Shown here: positions 52,157-62,662 of the stretch, piece by piece
Layout: the number at the start of each line of letters is the position of its first letter
Numbering within the stretch: position 1 is the stretch's first letter
DNA from: Paralithodes platypus
Taxonomy: Eukaryota; Arthropoda; Malacostraca; Decapoda; Lithodidae
NCBI GenBank assembly: GCA_032716605.1
Contig: CM064501.1
Span: 26,803,968-26,867,967, forward strand
DNA length: 64,000 nt
Direction: 5' to 3'
The notes under the pieces: model-generated
What the model saw: the letters and a program-made list of their open reading frames with translations, nothing else
Database searches by the model: none
What the model was told of the DNA's origin: nothing
Program-made: the position numbers and the translations under genes

Positions 52157-54091
52157 TTAAAATACATGCCTTCCAAGGCGTCTGTAATTGCTTAAAGAAA
52201 AAAATACCATTTCAACTTTTCTGAGTCACTGTATGTCATGCCTGCCATGCCTGTAGATACAATAATGATATAATATTTGTTTAATTCACTTGTTTACTCT
52301 TTCATGTATTATTTATTTGTTCATTTGTGTAATATTTATTGTTGTTTTCATGTGTGTGAATATTAGTATGCATTTATACTTTTCTTGTGGATTCATAGCC
52401 ATCTTAGGTGACTGTGTTTATAAGTGAATGCTTAATACATGGTGCCTCATTTCTATGTATTCTAATAATTACAGTTAAGAGCATAAACGTCGACACACCC
52501 ATATGAACAAGTATCGAACGCAAACGCGACAATATAATGCTTTACTATAGCCAGATGCTTCAGCCACATGCTTCAGATCTTGGCTTCAAAGGTTCAAAGA
52601 TACGAATTGGTGTACCCTGATATATACTGAAAACTGTACACTCGGCCGCAATTTTGCGTGGGCCACCAAGTCGTAGGGTTTGGGAACATTTGTTGTGTAG
52701 TTTGCTCGCTCTGAATATAGTAAGATCTCACACTCCCCTCCCTGAATCAATCGCAAATTTTGTTTCCATAGATGGCGCAGCTTGCCGTTAGTGAGCATTC
52801 CCTGACAGTTATTACGGTGTTGATGACGTCAACGAGCCTAGAACACCATGAGAGGTAACCGAGCAAGAAGAGTGATACATGGGCTTGCCAAGTGTAGGAT
52901 AACTTTCATACTTTCGTTGTTGTTGTTGTTGTTGTCGTTGTTGTCGAGCTCACGCCGCGTCCATATGTTTGATGGCGTTAGTGCCGATCTGCATTGTCTG
53001 CATGTCATCAGCTTAGCTATATAATTAGGCAATGCATAAAGTTTGAACTTGAAATGCACACATAAATTTGGATTCCCAATTAAGATAACTATCGTAATAA
53101 TATAGATAAATTATATTGGGAGACGAATAAAATAATGTTGACAAATAAGAACCATTCATTTCAGCAGACGCCACTCGGACTCACGGAGGTAGGGCTGATG
53201 TCGATGTTAAGTTAATATTTTCTTTATCTCTCCTGAAAGAGGGATTAATGCTGGTCCTTATGTCTCGCCGAAAACCAAGGCTCTCTTTTAGATGTATATA
53301 TATATATATGAGGAAAGAAACGACACAATAATTATAGTTTCCCTACATCAAGTGAAAGTTAGATTTTGCTGAAGGCAGGCAATGTAAACATTAGGCTAAT
53401 CGTGAAATACTCAGGGTGACGTTTATCTCGATCAGTAATGTTTCTTATATCTCCCTGCTCTATTAACATTGTCCATGTTTACCTAATACTTTATTTGTTG
53501 TATCCACAGATCGGTGTAACTTGTGGAGTTGTGCCAGTGTTCAGCTGAGGAGTTCACACATCATATATATCCATAAACTAATTTGTAATCTAAAACTGAA
53601 CAATAATTATATATGTATTATGTGTTATTATCCTTTACCATGCTATAATAGGGATCGACATGAAACTACTTTTAATGATGTGCTAAACGCAATATACAAT
53701 ATAGCATAATAATGCAGTCTTGTGGGTTATAATATAATTGTGCTCACAGCTGTTTAGGATATGTTTCGTGATTATATATTCCCATTACAGACATATACAT
53801 AAATTATAAAGTATTCGTTGTGGTGAATTTCAATTGTTAAATGTGAGGAAATTAAATATACTCTTACCTCGTTAAATATTTAATGACCAAATACACAATG
53901 ACTAAAAAATTTCAAGTTTAAAGATAATCACCCAAGCTTACATACCTGCCCGTACTAATGATATAATATGGGTTAATTTGATTAGGTGTATACATAATAC
54001 TCTGATGTAAACCAACTCGATCCTATAGGCTACAATTTCAATATAATGTTACTGGTCGCTTTATATGAATATGTTCTTTCATTTGTCACTA
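52157..54091. other. unassigned, with short microsatellites
   Basis: No gene or TE recognised. It holds (GTT)n with interruptions at about 52914-52946 and a TA run at about 53297-53310. Confidence 0.4.
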
Positions 54092-54171
54092 CAATACATA
54101 CTTTGTTGAGTGGTACTTGAAAAGTAGACAGAATGGATAAAAAACACCATCTGAGGAAGAACACTTTATTG

Positions 54172-54199
54172 ACAACGTTTCGCAGATAGCTTCATCAGG
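54172..54199 (-). ncRNA. hammerhead-like motif (minus)
   Basis: The minus strand reads CTGATGA, AGCTATCTGC, GAAAC, GTTGTC, with the canonical CTGATGA and GAAA boxes and a GTC cleavage-type triplet. Stem II is weak (GC/GC only). Confidence 0.5.
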
Positions 54200-54311
54200 T
54201 CACTAACAAATGCTCTTTATGTTCTTTATTGCTAGTACTGTACCACTATAAATTATATTAGCACTATATTCACTGTTTTCATTATAATTGTTACGATTAA
54301 TATTATCATCT

Positions 54312-54412
54312 GTATTATTATTATTAATGTTATTATTATTATTATTATTATTTTTATTATTTTTATTGTTATTATTATTTTTATTATTATTAGTATTGTT
54401 ATAGTTAGTTTA
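54312..54412. repeat. imperfect (ATT)n low-complexity run
   Basis: TTATTATTATT with occasional TTTTATT and GTT units, inside the Penelope-type fragment. Confidence 0.9.
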
Positions 54413-54649
54413 TTATTTTGTACTAGTAGAATTGTTACCCTGTACGCATGTTTGTATATCTGTTTTTGCTAGTTCCTACTGATGTATTATTTTGACCCAT
54501 TTATAGGCTCCGCCTCCCCTCCCCCCATGCTTCTGCCCCCTCCCTGTCCTGCCTCCTTCCTCCCTCCCAACCCCCACCTCCCACTCCTCCCCCGCCACCT
54601 GTCTTGACGGATATTTAAGGCCTCCTATGTACCAGCATTTGTTAGTGAC

Positions 54650-54681
54650 CTGATGAAGCTATCTGCGAAACAAACGTTGTC
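54650..54681 (+). ncRNA. hammerhead-like motif (plus)
   Basis: CTGATGA (54650-54656), AGCTATCTGC, GAAA (54667-54670), then CAA-ACG-TTG as a possible 3-bp stem III, and TC before the expected cleavage position (54681). The boxes are canonical; stem II is weak. Confidence 0.5.
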
Positions 54682-54730
54682 AATAAAGTGCTCTTCCTCA
54701 GATGGTGTTTTTTATCCAATACATACTTTG

Positions 54731-55490
54731 CCAGTCCGAAATTACGTGTTCGCAGTTAATTTTGAATATCATGATAGCGAATAAACTTTTCTAATTGATT
54801 TTTATGTGTTCATTCCTCTTACAGTCATTTATGAATAGAAAATGTCTTGGTAAATGCCATATTCAAATGCGTAGAATCAACCTGAGCAACGCTTGATAAT
54901 CATATAACTGCGAAAATGTAGTTTCGACCAGACTAGAGGCCTAGTATCGTATTATCATGGTAGAGTAATAGACTTATTATAGTAGAGGTAATGAAAGCAT
55001 TAAGTTGGCAATTATTTTCATAACGAACAAACAATGAAAAGGTACTATCATTTGGTATGTTATATAACAGTTGCGATTCTGACATTAGTAAAGTGTGTAG
55101 GGAGGATTGCTTAGCCTATCGCAAACGATCAATATTGAATACAGTAGCTGTGTGAAGTATGAAGACAAATCCACTAGTTTTTGTTCACCAATATTAGTAT
55201 CGCGTCCATACACTAGATGGCGTTGGTTGCAGCCTCAAATCGATGCTAGACACCGCTATCTATGGCATCATTTATTTTAATGGGAGGCATAGGAAGATTC
55301 CTATCTCCCTTATACTTTCTCTGATGACGTTTTATAACATGCAGTGACGAATGATACACTGATTTACTTATTTATAAATAATGTTCCCGAAACTAATTCG
55401 TAATGAGCAGTAGATTTCCTTCTTCAGTAACTGAAGCGTCTCTCTCTCTCCACCTACTTTATTGGTATACACAAATATTATACAGGTCAT

Positions 55491-55494
<4 letters not shown>
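54731..55494. other. unassigned
   Basis: No recognisable feature. Confidence 0.4.

Positions 55495-55537
<43 letters not shown>
55495..55537. repeat. (TA)n microsatellite
   Basis: About 21 TA units. Confidence 0.95.
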
Positions 55538-55919
55538 CATACATCTTATGTCAGCAAACCACAAACTAGTGACAAATTAGATTAACAGAAGTAGTAAGGT
55601 ATTATAATTTAGATAAGTTACCTTTGTAGTGTGAACATATGTTGATCTGTGGATGACTTCCCTCAAGCATGAGAGTCACAGTAAATACTGAGTCGGTGGG
55701 ATATTAATAAAATTGATCATGATTCATTAGGTTTGATAATATTATTTACACATAGGTAAGACGAATATATGTTTATCATGATTCTAAATTACCTGTAGCC
55801 AGAAAGAAAACCTTGCCTATGATTATATAAATACATTAAGCCAAATGGTAGAGGTATGGCATGTCTGATATAATTATATATTAACCAATATTGAGGCAAA
55901 TTTGTTGATAAACCATTTC
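55538..55919. other. unassigned
   Basis: No recognisable feature before the SINE-like repeat. Confidence 0.35.
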
Positions 55920-56034
55920 CATTAAGAACATCGGTATTCCTGGATTCGAATCCACGGACTGCCACATGTGTTTGTAAAATGTCATTAATCGATTTTAGGA
56001 GTATAGTTGGTTGTTGGAAGGAACATAATAATAG
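55920..56034 (+). mobile_element. SINE-like repeat, second copy
   Basis: Inverted match to 23207-23295: CCACGGACTGCCACATGTGTTTGTAAA, TCATTAATCGATTTTAGGAG and GGTTGTTGGAAGGAACATAAT are shared. It carries the B-box-like GGATTCGAATCC at about 55938-55949. The two copies diverge upstream of the B-box (the A-box side), so only the 3' body is common. Confidence 0.6.
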
Positions 56035-57432
56035 TAAGAGTAGCTGGCAACAGTGTTTAAACTTATATACACAATTTGTTTCTGTTAATGGTGATGTAAA
56101 GTCGATATTCCTGTATGAAGCTAAACTACCCCTTTCCTCCCCCATACTGCAAAGTTTGAGTCTCGTTTCACCTTTATTGCTATCTGACATTAGGTTGAGA
56201 TTAGTATGGATCTTCATATAGAGTCTTTACTAAAACATATACTGCTAAAAATACACATTTCTTACTAGTAAAGCCTAACAACATGTGTCAGGGTAAATTC
56301 TATGAACTTAACTATTCAGCTTCAGTACCAATCAAATTGTTTCTGATTAACTTGCACTATAGATGAATGCTAATAATAGATGGGTGCTACCCTAGAAACA
56401 ATAAAAACAATAATTGCAAAAGTACATGAAAAATCTGTTGGTATCACAGAAGAGCCAAGTCTGATTTCTCAGAGAGAGAGAGAGAGAGAGAGGTTGCACT
56501 GTGTTTATCGATTCATATAGTAAATGTTGTATTGATAAATAATGTTTAACAATGAAACTATGAGTAACTTGTTACGACGGAAAGTAGAGGCTTCTAGTCC
56601 TAGGACTAACACAGACAAGTAAATACTCAGCACCTCCGTAGCCTCAACTCATAACACAGCCTATCGCAACAGAACAGAGCTCATTCGCAACTTCCATGCT
56701 CTCTGGGGACCAAAGGTGCAGTCAATCCCCCAACTGGTTCCGTTATACAAATAATGCAAAAACTAGAACCACTAGTTGTGGCGAAAAGATATCTTGAGCC
56801 ACAACTATCATCAACACTCAGTACCGAATAGCAATACTGAGGAGGATCCTTTCTAAGGTGCACAAAAAAGAGAAAGCTCTGATTTTAATCTACGTTAATA
56901 AAATTAAGGTAAATACATGCCAACAATGAATGCCAAAATAATGAAGCAAGTAACAAGCATAAACGAATGATTCAAGGATCAAACAAACACCTATCAACCA
57001 CCACCCACCTAAGCTTATCCTAACAATCGTTGAGGCGTCCTAAGCCGAGTTCAACTCAACGTGTTTGTATAATTGTGCCAGTGCTCCTGCTAAGCAGAGA
57101 TATAATACCCAGGTAGGCAACACAGCCTACCTGCAGTGCACTGTAACACAATTATAAACGCCACAGTCTAATTTGTCCAATCTATCAGTTAGCCTGGGCC
57201 GAAGTAATCCTTCCTGTAACTGAAAGACTATGTAAGTCCTCCACCCTCTACTTCGAACCAAGCATTCCCCAATAGACTGGACCCCTAGCTAAAATAATGC
57301 ACATAAAAGAAATAATGATCGGCTGGTAATAAACGCACGCCACTGCAGGAATAAAATACAATTATAAAGCTATTTTGCCAGCGAGGAATAATCTTCTTAC
57401 CCCTCCACCAATACCGAAGTATACTAGCTCCC
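56035..57432. other. unassigned
   Basis: No gene or TE recognised. A short (AG)n lies at about 56471-56492. Confidence 0.4.
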
Positions 57433-57436
57433 TTAA

Positions 57437-57916
57437 CACCTTATTGGCGGCCTAGGCGGTCTATTTGACCGTACCGCACAGCAGTTTTTGTTTACCCTAA
57501 ATAGGGTTGTTTCCGTGCTCATTTTCATACCTAAATAAGACCCAGAGCGTAAAACAAGTATCTATCCCTGAAAGGGCGTAAACAGAGCTTTCCAATGACA
57601 CCCGAACCATCCTTGTACGACCACTGGTTCTCTTGCAACGATCGTGCAACACGAGTGCAAAAACCCTAAAAAAAGGTAATTTCCTTACATAATTCCCTGT
57701 GTAGCGAGTGTGAGAGGGGGGAAGAAGGTGGGATACAGTTCAGTTGGTCCACGATGGTCGTGCGGAGCGGTCATAGGGTTACTACGCTCGTCCCACTGCT
57801 CAGCTCTCTCTCTCAGCAACATTACGTGCTGAAAATGGCAGTCAACAGATGTCGTGCACCGCCACATAGTCCAAATTTATTTCACTCGACATATGTCGTG
57901 CGCCGCCAATAAGGGG
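57437..57916. mobile_element. TTAA MITE family M480, copy 4 (480 bp)
   Basis: TTAA flanks at 57433-57436 and 57917-57920 and a length of exactly 480 bp, as in copies 2 and 3. Shared blocks include CATTTTCATACCTAAATAAGACCCAGA, TATCCCTGAAAGGGC and CAACATTACGTGCTGAAA, with more substitutions, so it is an older or subfamily copy in the same orientation as copy 3. Confidence 0.88.
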
Positions 57917-57920
57917 TTAA

Positions 57921-58535
57921 CAAAGCTAAGGGTGCGGCCATAGAGTACAGAAGGATAGAGAGGAAAGAGAGACGCTACAAATCTGAAAAAAGTGTGCCGC
58001 GCGTACGAGAGATTGCAGCATGATCGCAAAGGAAAATGGGAGGGTCCCCATTAATTCGTAATAATCCCTACCTTGTACTAATAACGCTATTAATGATCAA
58101 TTCTAGGCTATTCAGAGACTCTATAGACATGACAGAGTTAAATAGACTTAAGTAGAGGCTACTGTAAAGGCCATATCATCGTGAAATTGTCGTCATTATA
58201 AGGAGGTTGACAGCCACGTCTCTTCTACCCCCACCATTGTTGTTGTGAGAGTGGGGAGTTGCCAACGTCAAACATGCTGGGCCAAAATATCCCTAGATGT
58301 CATAAGTATAACCTATGAACGTATTTCGTGAAATGTGCTGTTTTAGTGCAACTTTATAAATTAACATCTACATAACATGTAACTAATATTGTTGTGTTGT
58401 TTGTAGTTATACAGCTTACATCATATTTAAGTATTTTTTATATTGTATATGTATTCCTAATATTTTCCTCTTGTTTTTATATATCTAATTTATTTCAAAT
58501 AATTAAAAAGTGTTTTTATCAACATTAAATCCCTC
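57921..58535. other. unassigned
   Basis: No recognisable feature. Confidence 0.35.
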
Positions 58536-58539
58536 TTAA

Positions 58540-58803
58540 CCCTCGGAATCCGGGAGGCCTCATATGAGGCAAAATGCGCGGCTAGAAATCGCCGCTAAAA
58601 TCATAATAATTCGGCAACCACGCGTCGTAGCGATGTCATCTCAACGGCAGTCTACAGACAACAAAACAATCTACAATTTGCAAAAACAAATGAGTGCTCT
58701 AGGTGGTCTCAATCAGTAGCTACTGAATTATGAAGCTTGACTGTACGAAAATGGCTCCGGACACAGCGATCGGGATCATATGAGGCCCTCCAGATCCGAT
58801 GGG
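58540..58803. mobile_element. TTAA MITE (264 bp)
   Basis: TTAA at 58536-58539 and 58804-58807. Inverted ends are CCCTCGGAATCCGGGAGGCCTCATATGA against CCCATCGGATCTGGAGGGCCTCATATGA. The ends carry TCATATGAGGC. Unlike the other TTAA families in the window except at the CCC terminus. Confidence 0.83.
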
Positions 58804-58807
58804 TTAA

Positions 58808-59262
58808 AGACGTTCCCTCTTTAATCTATTGCCCCCTCATTTTGCGGAATTTCCCTTAACTTTGGTAACACTGCAGACAAGCGAGGCGCACAGATATCAA
58901 GGAGTATCTAGTAAGGAAAAACGACTGAGGTGTTTTGGTTGTATTCCCTACAACAGTGCTGCCACCAAATCCCTAGGACGCGCGGAAAAATAACCGTGTG
59001 ATGTCACGCTTTGAGCTCTATCCTTCTGTACTCTATTGGTGTGGCTAAACACAAAAGAGTAGAAACATAGTACTGTATATGGAAAAACACAAGTAAATCT
59101 GCAGTCACAATAGGAGGGACAAACAAACCACACGCACCCCTTAGAATCCGTCTGATGTTACATTAATAAGCCAATGAATAAATAAAGAATAATGCCACGG
59201 ATGAAATAATTAAATAAGCAAATAAACAATAAAGAGAAATGCGAGAGGTAACCGTTACTCCC
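58808..59262. other. unassigned
   Basis: No recognisable feature. Confidence 0.35.
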
Positions 59263-59266
59263 TTAA

Positions 59267-59889
59267 CCCGGGAACTGCGGGGAGACTCTTAAGAGTTCCC
59301 CCGGCGGACTGCGGGAAGACTCTTAAGAGTAAGGGAAAAAAAACAAAAATTTAAAACACCGAAAAAAGAAAAAAGAAATTTGTTTTGTATTCTTTTTAAT
59401 TTGTTTTGCCCCTGGGCCATGCCAAATATCACTCCTCCACCTCCATTCCTTCCCCACTTTCCTCCCCTCCTTCAGTTATCACCTATTTTCCCTGTTATTC
59501 CCTTTTCCTGTGGTCTATTTTTGTGCTAACATTAGGGAGTTGGTAGCAGGGCGTTGTCATCACTGTTACCAAGCGTGGGAAAGAGTGAGAGAGAGACTAT
59601 GCGGAACAGTGTCTCTCCAGACAAAGGGAGGGGTGGAGGGTAGGGAGGTTGCCTCAGCCATACATTATGTAACTCCCGGCCTGTATCGACGATTTTGTCC
59701 ATCCAAACACTGTTTCCATTTGTTTTATTGTTGTAACAGGTTAATACCTTTATAATCAACCTATAATAGGCGCATATGGATAAGTATTAATGCTATTTAT
59801 GGTAAAATAACGATGTTAGTGATGGGAACAGCTCAAATGCGTCAGCACAGGAGTGTGGTGTCTCATACCCCCCATGCGCACTTCTTAGG
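59267..59889. mobile_element. TTAA MITE family M620, copy 2
   Basis: TTAA flanks at 59263-59266 and 59890-59893; ends CCCGGGAACTGCGGGG and GCGCACTTCTTAGG. It is the inverted relative of 33504-34113. Its left end holds two direct copies of CTGCGGG-AGACTCTTAAGAGT (59276-59331), absent from copy 1, which ends near the GCCGGG equivalent. Confidence 0.78.
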
Positions 59890-59893
59890 TTAA

Positions 59894-60982
59894 TAGTTGG
59901 AATCGGACTGACATTCCTACAGCCGGAGTTTACTAAGGCCGGCAACAGATGGAACTATTTGAACCAGCCTGATGGTTCTTGTATACAATGTTAATCCTTA
60001 CTTTAATAATGCAAGTAGGACCACATAGGATTAAACAACTAAATACAACATGCTTATACAACGTATAATATAATATGCATATTGTATCAATATACCGGAA
60101 AAACCCATTAATAATAAAATGGGTTACATAATTTCGCCACTGTTCAGAGAATGGGAAAATCAAAGAGACCACATCATTGAACGAAATAATATGAATTTGA
60201 ATCAGACGATAATATACGGATACATATCGCTCATTGCTTGACGCCGCATGGTTGATCATTGCTTCACGCAGTATTGAAATTACCGCAAGACGATATGATA
60301 TATTCACCATGTGAATATATGACTAATGCAACATAGTAAGTTATGAACATAAATTAACGAAAGTAAACCTACGATGGTGGAACATCGTAACAAGCTTAAT
60401 GTAAACTCGGGTTATTAGATAATAACTGATAGACCAGGGTATACACTGATAATATGATTACACACTTATAATTGTTTTATACTGATATGTTATATTCTTT
60501 AGATATAGTTTGCTAAATATTACGAAGTCTGATAATGTAAGATAATTTTATACAAGGGGAAGTATTCATGGTTTGTTGTGAAAGCAACCTCTTTTATCTA
60601 GAGTAAATTATTGTTATATGATAGTGACAGATAACCTGAATGTAAAGATGATAGTAGGGTTGGGTGATAACGCCTGTGTTTGATGGAAGAGCAATAATGG
60701 TTTGGTGGTTTTCATAGGTATACGTCACGGTAGCCTTGTCCGTTTCCTAGTCATTCAGGTGTGACTTTAACCTCATTACTCAGGGACAAGTGGCTTGATT
60801 CTCCACTTTTGGTAATGTACTATATTAACAAAAATTTAGGGGATGGTGTGAAATAAGCTCTGGCAAAATATCATACTGATCCAACTGTTTGTTAATAAGT
60901 TATTCCCGAAAAACGATGCAACACGGCCTTTGAAACCCATAGTAGATAACACGCAGTAACCCCTGAGTACTAGACTGTGTAA
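59894..60982. other. unassigned AT-rich sequence
   Basis: No gene recognised. The minus frame 60310-59933 has no family features. Confidence 0.4.
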
Positions 60983-61070
60983 CTTAAGGGGGGTTGGCAT
61001 TTATATTTTGGTCGATTATTTCATTATATTCATATTTTGTTTAGAGTTTCCTCCCTAGACCTCATCAAAC
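60983..61070 (+). repeat. dispersed repeat family R, cut by piggyBac
   Basis: It begins TTAAGGGGGG and ends GTTTCCTCCCTAGACCTCATCAAAC, matching 34114-34210, where the sequence reads on through CATCAAGCTTAACAAATC. The piggyBac element sits at that TTAA. Confidence 0.7.
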
Positions 61071-62662
61071 TTAACCCTAGAAGGGGCATGTGGGGTCCTC
61101 AGTGACCCCAAGAGAGCGCACAGGAACTAGTTTTAGCATGTAGTGGCGTGATGCGGGCTGACAGGGACGCTGTGGGGTGAGCAAAAGGCAGTCTACACCC
61201 TGCTGCCTCATAGTGCAGACGTACGCCTCGCTCGCTCTAGCTGTTCTAGCTCTACTAGACCTCTTGGGTCATTCTGACCCCACCATTCAGGTTCCAAGGT
61301 CCGTTTTTCCGTTTTGGGTCTTTTGTACTTTCATGCTTGTAACACCTATGTTTATGTACCAATTTATGCCTGCTAGTGCTTCAATGATGGAGAGATATAT
61401 TACCTAGCTTGCCCAACACAATTGATAGACATTTGAGCATATTTACTATTTGTTATGAATATTTGTCCTAATTCTCGACTTTCTTGATTTCGAACAGACC
61501 GCCATGGCCCAACCAAACCCGCTTACAGAGGAACAAATCTCATCATTACTCGAGCAACTCGAAGATGAGGAAGATGACACTGTGGAATTTGTGGACTGTG
61601 GGGAAGATGTCATCATAGAACCGATTAACGAAGGCCTAGAGGAGATGTACGGGCCAAATTACGACTCTGAACAAGAGGTCGATGGGGCCGAGAATCGGGG
61701 ACCTCCCTCCCCTCCCCTCCCGGCCAACCCACCCTCCCCCGGGCTAAACCCACCCACCCCACCCTCCCCTGCCAGACCCCCAGACTCACCACGTGCTAGC
61801 ACACCAGTTCCTATTGGAAACCACGACTCTCCAGACCGGCCAGTCCCCACGGCAGTCCCTACAGCGGCCCCTACAGATGCCACAGCCCCTGTTGCAGACC
61901 CTGCCGCCCCTACAGTCCCTCCATTTGATCCGCTTTACTGTTTTCCTGGCCTGAGAAACAAGATTAATGCCCGTGACAGCACAAGCTGGAGCAAGAACCC
62001 ACAAAACACCCGACACAAATGCAAGAGAAGTTCCATGGGATACGTGGAGGGCCCCACACCACACACCTTCCATGCAAACACCATACCTGACATTTTCATG
62101 CTCTTTTTTGATGCTACTATGTTAGCTAAAATGTGTGTACACACAAACTCCTTCATAAGAAAAGTGAGGGACAGAATGAAGAAGGCCACCAATACCTACA
62201 GCGACATTAGTTTGACAGAACTCAAGGCTCTTATTGGGGTTCTGATAATCTCCGGGGCTAAGAAGGACAACCACATCTCTGCTGAGGAGATGTTTAGCAG
62301 CGATCTAGGGTGTCCCTTATATAGATGTGCCATGTCAGAGACCCGCTTCAGTTTTCTGATGAGGTGCATCAGGTTTGACGACGCTGCAACTCATGTGGAG
62401 AGAAGAGCAACTGATCGCTTCGCGGCCATTCGGGAGCTGTGGGACAGCTTGATAACCCACTGCAGGCAACACTACATCCCTGGCGAGGCTGTCACCGTCG
62501 ACGAGCAACTCCTGGCCTTCCGAGGGCGTTGTATCTTCAAGACCTACATCCCCAACAAACCTGCTAAGTAAGTATACTTTATATTTGTTTAGGGTGAAAG
62601 TGGAGATGAACGAGAAGTGGGAAGGGTGAAGGGAAGTGTGGTGACACTTTGGGAGTTGGGGG
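61071..62662 (+). mobile_element. piggyBac element, left part
   Basis: It starts at the TTAA target (61071-61074) with CCCTAGAAGGGGC, very close to the CCCTAGAAA-type terminus of canonical piggyBac. Subterminal palindromes GGGGTCCTCAGTGACCCC (about 61093-61110) and GGGTCATTCTGACCCC (about 61265-61280) are probable transposase-binding sites. A transposase exon starts at 61504. The right part is not seen, because an LTR-like sequence begins at 62663 and the window ends. Confidence 0.82.
61504..62571 (+). CDS. piggyBac transposase, N-terminal exon
   Basis: An open frame of 355 codons with a strong start context (GACCGCCATGG). The N-terminus (residues 1-60) is acidic, residues 65-140 are Pro/Ala-rich, and the DDE_Tnp_1_7-type domain begins at about 185 with DIFMLFFDATMLAKM. 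It continues through LTELKALIGVLIISGAKKDN, MSETRFSFLMRCIRFDD and AVTVDEQLLAFRGRC, where Asp 333 is the expected first catalytic Asp, then YIPNKPAK. It ends at a stop that overlaps a good splice donor (TAA|GTAAGTATAC at 62569), so residues after KPAK are probably in a further exon. The second and third catalytic Asp and the Cys-rich C-terminus are not in the window. The exon has no lesion, suggesting a fairly young element. Confidence 0.88.
   Translation: MAQPNPLTEEQISSLLEQLEDEEDDTVEFVDCGEDVIIEPINEGLEEMYGPNYDSEQEVDGAENRGPPSPPLPANPPSPGLNPPTPPSPARPPDSPRASTPVPIGNHDSPDRPVPTAVPTAAPTDATAPVADPAAPTVPPFDPLYCFPGLRNKINARDSTSWSKNPQNTRHKCKRSSMGYVEGPTPHTFHANTIPDIFMLFFDATMLAKMCVHTNSFIRKVRDRMKKATNTYSDISLTELKALIGVLIISGAKKDNHISAEEMFSSDLGCPLYRCAMSETRFSFLMRCIRFDDAATHVERRATDRFAAIRELWDSLITHCRQHYIPGEAVTVDEQLLAFRGRCIFKTYIPNKPAK

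Larger units (their letters stand above)
54106..54716. mobile_element. Penelope-type terminal fold-back fragment
   Basis: A 14-bp direct repeat CAATACATACTTTG (54092-54105 and 54717-54730) flanks the segment as a target duplication. Inside, arms 54135-54215 and 54634-54718 are inverted copies carrying a hammerhead-like core (54172-54199 on minus, 54650-54681 on plus). Between them lie an (ATT)n-like low-complexity run (about 54312-54412) and a CT-rich stretch. No RT or endonuclease remains. The layout of inverted terminal units around a deleted core is consistent with Penelope-like elements. Confidence 0.65.
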
